Positions 25,001 to 34,000 of a DNA stretch of 64,000 bases are shown here, piece after piece. Under the pieces are notes generated by a model. That model was not told the DNA's origin. It saw nothing but the letters and a program-made list of their open reading frames with translations, and did not search any database. Both the position numbers and the translations under genes were made by a program. Location: the NCBI GenBank assembly GCA_963971305.1, contig OZ020313.1, positions 24,530,602 to 24,594,601 on the forward strand, in the 5' to 3' direction. Origin of the DNA: Arcuatula senhousia (lineage: Eukaryota > Mollusca > Bivalvia > Mytilida > Mytilidae). Position 1 is the stretch's first letter, and each line of letters opens with the position of its first letter.

Positions 25001-28000
25001 TGTGTACGAAGATTCTGATTTGGGGCCGCTTGGCTGGGATACCATTATTGGAGCAGATACTCTGTAGATTAAACGAAGAATTCCAATTAATGTTATACAT
25101 GTATTAGATAAAAGAACTTTTAACAAAGCGACCATTGTACGAAATGACCAATTAATATAGAGATCGCCGCTAAATATATTGCTTTGAATTCTTTTGTAAA
25201 GCCCCCGTCATACTGATCGAGATCTTTCTACGCTCTCCACGAGCTCCACGATCTTAATTTGCATTTGATTTAGTAAGTGCGAGAACATTTCTCTAACTGT
25301 TGAGCAATATTATCTAGTTTTCGCAAGATGAGACAATTTTGCGTATCACACTCCGCATGATGTGATATTCAATTTCTAGAAATTTGATTGGTTCTCCGCG
25401 CGAGACACCGCAGCTAGATACGCATCTCGAGGAAAGCGTGCTTACTTTTGTTTGAACACCTGTTGATCTTGCTTGAATAAAAAGACAAATAAAATATATC
25501 AAAAATGTACTAAAAACGTATGTTTTAGTATAAAATCTACTTTTAATTAAAAATAATTAAAAGAAGGGGGTACTTTTTTATTTTACTACTTTTCCACATG
25601 TTTGCTAAACAATATTGAAATTTTGAAATTTTTGAAAATCTTGAAATTGATTATCACATCGTGCGGAGTTTGATACGCAAAATAGTCTCATCTCGCGAGA
25701 ACTAGATAATATTGCACAACAGTTAGAGAAAAAAGGTTTCACAACTAAAAGTGATGAGATACGTACGGATTTTTATCACACTAGTTAGTTATTTGTCAAA
25801 GGAAACTCGCAAATGCTCGTTTCCTAATTTGACAAATATCGAACTCGATGTGATAAAAATCCGTATCTCATCACTTATAGTTGTGAAACCTGTATGATAT
25901 ATGATATATATTTCTTAATAAATAAAAAAATGCATTGTCCTTTTACAAAACAGTCCCTAGAACTTAAGTTTGACCACTCAATGAGTTTTTGTTTACTTGT
26001 TGTTATTTCATTGTATGTGTATGTGTAAGTCGCATCTGAAAAAACAAAATTAGAAAAATCTGTCAAAGTAAAAAATGGTCGGATTTCGTTTAACAGGACG
26101 TATAGGTGAGCGACATCCCACGTTATGGGACCTCACCCTGATGCTGTATACCAAATATCAAGTGGCTGTGATTATTAGTTTCTTCCCCGCCCGCCCGACA
26201 TTCACCATTTTAAAACCCGGATTTTTCACTCCATGAAATCTGGCCAAAAATGCTCCTTGGCCGTTTTTCTTCTTTCTTTATTCTTTATTTTTTTTTGGAG
26301 GGGTGTATTAGTTTTTGGTACTTACTTTGGTTGTTCCAATTCTATCGTCGTAGTACTTTCTGCAATCATCGTGTAGAAACACCTTAAGTCGTAGGAAAAA
26401 TCATCAGTGGTATCCACATTAGGGAGAAACGAACGTACATTGACTTGTCCAAGGTATATAGGATTGACTAAAGAATCTCGCTGTCAACAAAAAGAACAAA
26501 AGAGTAGAGAATTTTTGCTCGAAAATTTTATTGTCTGTCAAAGTAAAAACACCGGATTTCGTTAAACAGGAAGCAGGTACAGGACAGATCTGATTCCTAA
26601 TGGCCCTGTCACACTATAACGTTTTAGCCAACGTGTGCCGAACGTTCGAATAATTTTCTAAAACGTTGGAACACGTTGGTAGTCGCTGTAAAAAGTTTCA
26701 AAAAATATCTCGGTGAACGACCACAAAGCGTCAGACTAACTACCTGCAACGCACGACAAACTTATTCAAAACTTATCTATAGCGTTTGTCCGGCGTACTT
26801 GACGTTTGCCTAGCGCATGTGTGACGACTGCAGAACGCATTCATAGCGTCAGTCTAACTTATAATTTTTTCTCTCGGTGGGGAGACCTAGGATTTCTGTT
26901 CTTTTCTTTAGTATTATTTCCAGTAGTCCAAATAGATCTATTAACTGGCTTAAATGTATTGCTGGATTAATTAATAATTAAAGATACATCATGTGAATTT
27001 TGTTTCGTTATAAAAATATTGGTTTTCAGCGTTCCGGTAACATGAATGTATAATTATTTTAAAGCCGTTTTTTAACCTATAGTGATGATTTTTGCACTCT
27101 AAAAGAATAAAATATAGTGTAGATTTTATATTTTGATATGTCAAAAATATATAGAGAGTAATACATGCGCTTGTTAACAAACTCTCAAAATCTCAAATTA
27201 GTATATATACATGTAAGAAATACCGGTATGTAGAGTTTGCCAACCATCCTTTTTTTTAGCACTTGACTAATGATGTCCGTAATAGAGAAAAACGCGTGTG
27301 CTTATTGAATATTAAAAATACACATTATTTCAAATGAGTATTAAAGTTAGACTGTCGTTACTCGTTGTATTTGAGTATTTTGTTACCACCGAAAACACGA
27401 CAGGTGTATTACAATTTGCAAGAATTACTTTCAATTCCAGACCATCTAAGTTGTCTTTTTATATTCAAGATCTTTTCGGCTTTGTTCGTTGTTTGTTTTG
27501 TAAAAAGATTTTTTCCAGGTTTGAATTAGTATTTGAAGCTTTTGAAATTGACTTTCCCCCTTGTAATTTAATCTAACTTATAACATTCTTGGGCTGATAC
27601 GCTACTCGTTCGTTACAATGACGCTCTGTGCGCTCTGTACACGTTTTAGACGCGTTGAATAGGTTTCTCGGTCGTCAGACTGACGCTAGACGTGCGCTGC
27701 ATTATCGCTAGACACGTTAGTTTCCATTTAGCTTAGCGTTCGTCAAACGCATTTCAACGTGCGGACAACGACCGCATAGCGTACATCAGCGTGTGTATAA
27801 CGTCCTTCTAACTTATGCCTAGCGTTCGAATAATTTATTTCTAAAACGTTTGCGAACGTCGGAAATTTTAAGCATGTTGAAAAATTTGCGACGCACTCGG
27901 CGTTCACCAACGCACGCTGACGTTCGCGAACGTGTTTGTAGCGTGTTTATAACGTGTACAAAACTTACGCAACGCACACCAGCGTGTTGAAAATATATTC

Positions 28001-31000
28001 TAAAACGTCGGCACACGTTGGCTAAAACGTTATAGTGTGACAGGGCCATTGAATCGCACGTAACGGTCCTGACGCTGAACTGTTAACCAAATATCAAGGA
28101 GCTGCGGTAATAAGTTGTTGAGAAAATTGACACGTATTTTTTTCCAGGCCAGCCCGGGCCACCGCCCACCGACCCACATTCATCATTTTATAATCTTGAT
28201 TTTTCAGTACGTGAAATCCGGCAAAAAAAAGGAGAAGACGACGTTTGTTTTAAAATGTAATTTCCGTTTTCGATTCTTTTTGCCAGTTTCTTTTTATGAA
28301 GGTTATTTTCTTTCGACTTATGATTCTATAATTATCATTAGTTAACAAAAAATTTTGGGAACTCCCTTACTTTAATTCAAGATTCACTAGAACAATAAAA
28401 ATGCAGACCGACCTTGTTTTTAGGTCTTTTTTCAGCAAAGAAAGATGGTCACTCTCAATGCAATATTGATTGAAAAATATGAAAACTCACAAATTGTTTC
28501 GCATCAAATATAAATCTTGCTTCTTTCACTTCACTTCTGTAGCTATTGTTTTAGGTCAGGTGTAAACCCGGGGGTGTAAAACCTTGACCTTGACAGGGGA
28601 GACAATAAAATATATGCTCTTATTATGGTTCCAGTTTCGCACATTTTGGGTTTGTCTTTGAGAGTGGTCTGCCATTCATTCTTTTATTAATATTAAACAC
28701 ATTTAATAACCCTTTAAGGAGAAACATACTTGAGATTTTTAGATTTTAACAAAAACTTTGGGATTCTCTTTTTATCCATTTAACCCTATGCTAATTTATC
28801 ACACCATGTACCCTCTATTTTCTTTCATAATTTTGTTAAACATGTCAAATGATGACAATATACAAATTTTTGTCAAAGTTTTATGATTACATCTAGGTTT
28901 TTGAGGAAGAAAACGACCACAATGGAAAACCTCTGAAAAAAGAAGAGAAATTTCATTTCTCGCCAAAACTTTCAAAAGCAATCATGTATCTCTTTATAAT
29001 CTTTATAAATGATGATTTTGGACTTACTTGAAAATAGCATCTACTATCATTGTTGTAGTTATCCACAAGCCCTACATTTATGGAGAAAGAGTTCATCAGG
29101 TCGGTGTCCTGGGGAGTAAATGCACACTCCTTGTCCCCACCTCTAAACACGACCTCACTAGCAAACCCATGGTATTCTAGATAAACAGAGTTCCGACTCA
29201 AACTGCCACATTCAAGTTTGACTACAGAAAAGTAAAAAATCTGTCATTCGAAGTCAAAATTGGCCGGATAATGTTAAACAGGAAGTAGTAAAGTGTTATT
29301 AACATGTAAACTTTAAGACAAATTTCACATAGGCCTATTTATAAATATAATAAAATACATTTGTAAATAAAAAGATAAAGTTTTAGAATTTACCTCCCTC
29401 TATATAAATTTTCATAAATCCTTGCTTGACAACTCCGTCTGTGCTGTTCGTCCAACAGGAGTATTCTCCTTCGCCGTCCGGAAAGTCCAGCTTATATATA
29501 CACAACGATGGCTTATCTATCGTCCCGTCCGAATATTTCGTCTGGTCTGACGTATTCAAATACGTTGCCTTTCCGTTAATGGTTCTTAACCAATGGATGT
29601 CGGTAAGTGAGGCATGGGAACAAAGAAGTTTGACGTTTTCTCCTTGTCCAACCCTATAGATGGTAACGGGATGTTCTAAAAAAACAAAAATCATGTTGTT
29701 TTTTTCAAAAGCAGATACACATAGATGTATTGGTCCAAACCCTAACCTGTTCAGAAGTAACACTGAGGAAACTAATTGTTCGATTGGCTTTTTTGGTTTG
29801 GTTCGGATTTGGTTCGTTTGATTTCATAGAAATATTTTAATATTATCTTACAAGATAAGTTAGGCTCACTTTCTATAAAATTTTAAAAAAATTCACAACG
29901 GAAAACAGCCAGCAGCCTTCAATAGTTACGACGTTAGCGCAGTTTGGTTGTAACATTTTTTCAGCATGTTCATTATTTTAGTGTTTTTTCTTTTAGATAC
30001 AATGTATTTTTGACTTTGGAGATGTGAATGCCTCTTTTTCTTATGAATTGATATCTTTTTAAAAAATAATATTGGTTAAAGGCGGAAACAGCAGGATTTC
30101 GTTAATAATCAACAGGAAGTCGGTGAGCGACATACCTGAAATCAAATTCCACACCATGGGAGCCTAGACGATGCTGCATACAAAATATCAAGAGGCCGTG
30201 ATAAGTAGTTGCTAAGAAAACCTTTACGAAAGAATTGTTCCCGCTCGCCCGGCATTCGCCATTTTATAAGCCGAATTTTACATTAAAACATGCTAGATAA
30301 AAATGTATTTTATATAAGAATAACACAAATTAACGTTCTGACAAAAGATTCCCTATCTTGCGTTACAGTTTCCGTTTGAGACACGACTAATCGATCTGAC
30401 AAATTTAAAAATTACCTATCTGGCGTTATAGTCCCAATTTGAAACACAACTTACCGTTCTGACAAAAGATTCCCTATCAGGCGTTACAGTTCCCGTTAGA
30501 GACACGACTTATCGATCTGGCAAATTGAAAGTTTACCTATCTGGCGTTACAGTCCCCGTTTGAAACACAACTTACCGTTCTGACAAAAGATAACATATCT
30601 GGCGTTAAAGTCCCCGTTTGAGACAAGACTTATCGATCTGACAAAAGATTACCAACCTGGCGTTACAGTCCCGTTTGAAACACAACTTACCGTTCTGACA
30701 AAAGATTCCCTCGTATCCGGCGTTACAGTCACAGTGGAAAGTGTCCCGTTTGAAATGCAACTAACCGTTCTGACAAAAGATACCCTCGTATCCGGCGTTA
30801 CGGTCACAGTGGAAAGTGTCATGTTTGAGACACAATTTACCGTCCGAAAAAAGAAACCCTCGTACCCGGTGTAACAGTCACAGTGGAAAGTGTCCCCGTT
30901 TGAAACACAACTTACCGTTCTGACAAAAGCTATCCTCGTTTTTGGCGTTGCAGTCACAGTGGAAAGTGTCCCGTTTGAGACACAATTTACCATTCTGACA

Positions 31001-34000
31001 AAAGATACCTGCGTTACGGTCATAGTGGAAAGTGTCCCGTTTGAAACACTACTTACCGTTCTGACAAAGATATTGTCGTATCCGGCGTTATAATAGTCTA
31101 AGTCGAAAGTGTCCCGTTTGAGACACAATTTACCGTTCTGACAAAGATACCGGCATCACGGTCACAGTGGAAACAGCTTACCGTTTTGAAAAAAGCTACC
31201 CTCGTATCCGGCGTTGCAGTCACAGTGGAAAGTGTCCCGTTTAAAAAAAACAACTTACCGTTCTGACAAAAGATACCCTCGTATCCGGCGTTACAGTCAC
31301 AGTGAAAAGTGTCCCCATCTGAGACGCATGTCCCTCCATTTTGGCAGAGTGTACTTTTACACGGAAAGATTCCTGAAAAATATGATGGATAGTCAGCAAC
31401 TTGTAAACAAGTCCGAAAAGATATTCATTTGTGGTTCCAGAAATGTCGGAAAGAGAGGGGTCTACTCGGGATCCAGGAAGAAAAGCGAGTAAAGCTCCCG
31501 AAAATCTGCATGGTTACAAAATATCTAAAAAGGGATTTAAGCAGCGAAAAACATAACTATCCCCAATTAGAGCCATTTGTTTTTAATCTTCAGAGTTCAT
31601 TAAATTTAATCTAGTTCCCGTCGTTACTTTGCTTGATAATCATGATAATAAAAATGTTTTATTGAAACATGTAGTCAAATGCGTTATACATGTTCAAATT
31701 TTTAGTAGCATTTACTTCGAATGGATAACAGTGGTTAAAAAGCGCAAAAGAAGATACATTTGAAGGAGCAAGAAAAAGTTCAAAGGCAGCAAAGCGTGGA
31801 AACTGTACCACAAGACGTCCAAAACTGGAAGTTATTCAACTTACTTGGAACTAAAAATCTCCATTCACCAGAAGTTCCATGACCAGTTGCGACTGCAATT
31901 TCGTCCACTGTAAGCGGATTGCTGTCAGTCCAAGTTCCTATAATGTTTTGATTGGTAGTGTTTCCCTTACCAAAACTTATCTCGCCATTTTCCCAAGAAA
32001 TCCACAATGGCGTAAAATCGTCACAATCCAACACTGCCCCATTTACGGTAGACATCGTCGACGTCGTTCCATTCCCCTCACGTTTCTCCATGAGGGATCT
32101 CACGTTGTCGTCTGCTCCAATGGTCAACCCATACATTGAAGAAGACGAAGAAACGAGGTAAACCTGAACATCGGCACATGCCTTCACTTCGAACCTCAGG
32201 AAGTTAATACTGAACACCTCTAATTTGACGGCAGACGACAATATATCAGGTGTATTTGCGATGTTTTTATTCCCGATGTCTGTGGTGTTCATTGCGAGAG
32301 TATACAATTGAGAGTGGTCTGAAAGTAAATATATGTTTTTCAAATGTGAAAAATAGTCAAAGGTCAATCAAAAACTGCAGCGTAGAGAAAAGTGTTTCAG
32401 TTTCATTCACTGCATGCAGACGATAAATGTTGTAAAGATCTAGCAACTCTTTACTTTATTTTTTTTTAAATGAGGATGAAAGGTGTGTCTATTTCACTTC
32501 AAAAATATTTATTTTGTGATTCATCCACAGGGACTTGCTCCCCTCTATCAATATTTTGTTAGAGTCAGTGTGCGGTACGAAAAAAAACACAAGGGAGATA
32601 CTACTTTTACCACCCACCTTTCCTTCAATTCGATTTTCTTTTAATAAATCATTGATCTCATACTTTTTTCCTCTATAATTCGTTTCATGGATGATTTTCC
32701 TTTCCAAAACCCCCAAATATGTCTTCATTCATTGCATTTCGGCCTCAAAAACGGGCTTCGTTCGGGCAAATTTGTAAAATTTGGCAATCGCTTGGACATG
32801 AAAATGAAAGTACATTCTCGGGACTTTACCAATAAATGTAACGTAAAACGAAAGTAAAAACGTCATTAAAATTCATTCGGATTTCTTTCGAGTTTCGAGA
32901 CTTTTCCTTGACGTAATGCTTTTCGTGTCCAAGCGATTGCCCAAATTTTACAAAATTGTCCGAACAAAGCTCGATTTTGAGGCTGAAATGCAATGAATGA
33001 AGATATATTTGGGTGTTTTGGAAGGGAAAATCATATGTGAAACGAATCGTATAAGAAAAGGTATGAGATCAATGAATTATTAAAAGAAAATCGAATTGAA
33101 GAAAAGGGGGGTGGTGAAATTGGTATCTCCCTTGTGTTTTTTTCGTACCGCACATTGACTCTAACAAAATATTGATAGAGGCAAGGAATTAGTAATTCCT
33201 TGATAGAGGGGAGCAAGTCCTTGTGATTCATCTTCACTTGATAAATTAAAGGTACTAGTTTATACTTATTGACTTGGTATGAGTGAAATAGGTAGATTAT
33301 TTTCCACGAGGTGCAACTATTGCCTGAAGCGTAGCCGAAGGCAATAGTTGTCTCCGAGGGAAAATAATCTATCTATTTCCCGAATACCCAGTCAGTAAGT
33401 GTTTTATTATACCGAAAGAAACAACAGACAAAAACGTTTTTAATTTTAGCAAATGTAATAATAAAAATATTCATTCAACTTCAAGCGTACTAAAAAGATG
33501 CATGGATGTACTTAAAAGTTTTGCAAGGGAAACTCGTGCAATTAACTATATGTAGTGTGACGTGACCTATTAAAGTAAAATATTTCAATCAAAATTAAAC
33601 ATTGAAAACGATTGGCTTAAGGCGGGGCTTAACGTCGTCAGAGGGCAAATAGTTGTGGCCAGGGCAATAGTTCGGAAACTATTGACCGGTCAATAGTTCA
33701 AAGCTAGCAAACGAAAAAAAAAGTGAAACTATTGTATATGCATTTATTAAAGAAAATCATTACTGAGGTATAATAATATATTCTATGCTCCCGACTTGGC
33801 ACAGGTATTTCAGGTGGGTAAGCTTTATAATACTTTTTATAGCGCCAAAACCCCTTCTATGCCGGTATTACCCTCCACTTTTAGATGTCCGCCTGAATAT
33901 TTTTTTTATGTTGTATTAAATTGTAGCTTTCGTATCTACGGCAAAATACATTTTGCACATTCATTTGTGAACTTACTTGAATCTTCTGTTCCATCTCCGT

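Noticed and set aside
30649..31128. Open frame of 159 codons on the minus strand read as a gene
   Set aside because: It reads through the partial EGF-exon array in a shifted frame and lacks an acceptor or domain; the array explains why it is open.
30325..31258. CRISPR-like array
   Set aside because: Spacing is continuous tandem repetition with no unique spacers, the units derive from the neighbouring EGF exon, and the genome is eukaryotic.
31879..32161. Plus-strand frames opposite the FAMeT exon
   Set aside because: Shadows of the minus-strand coding exon.
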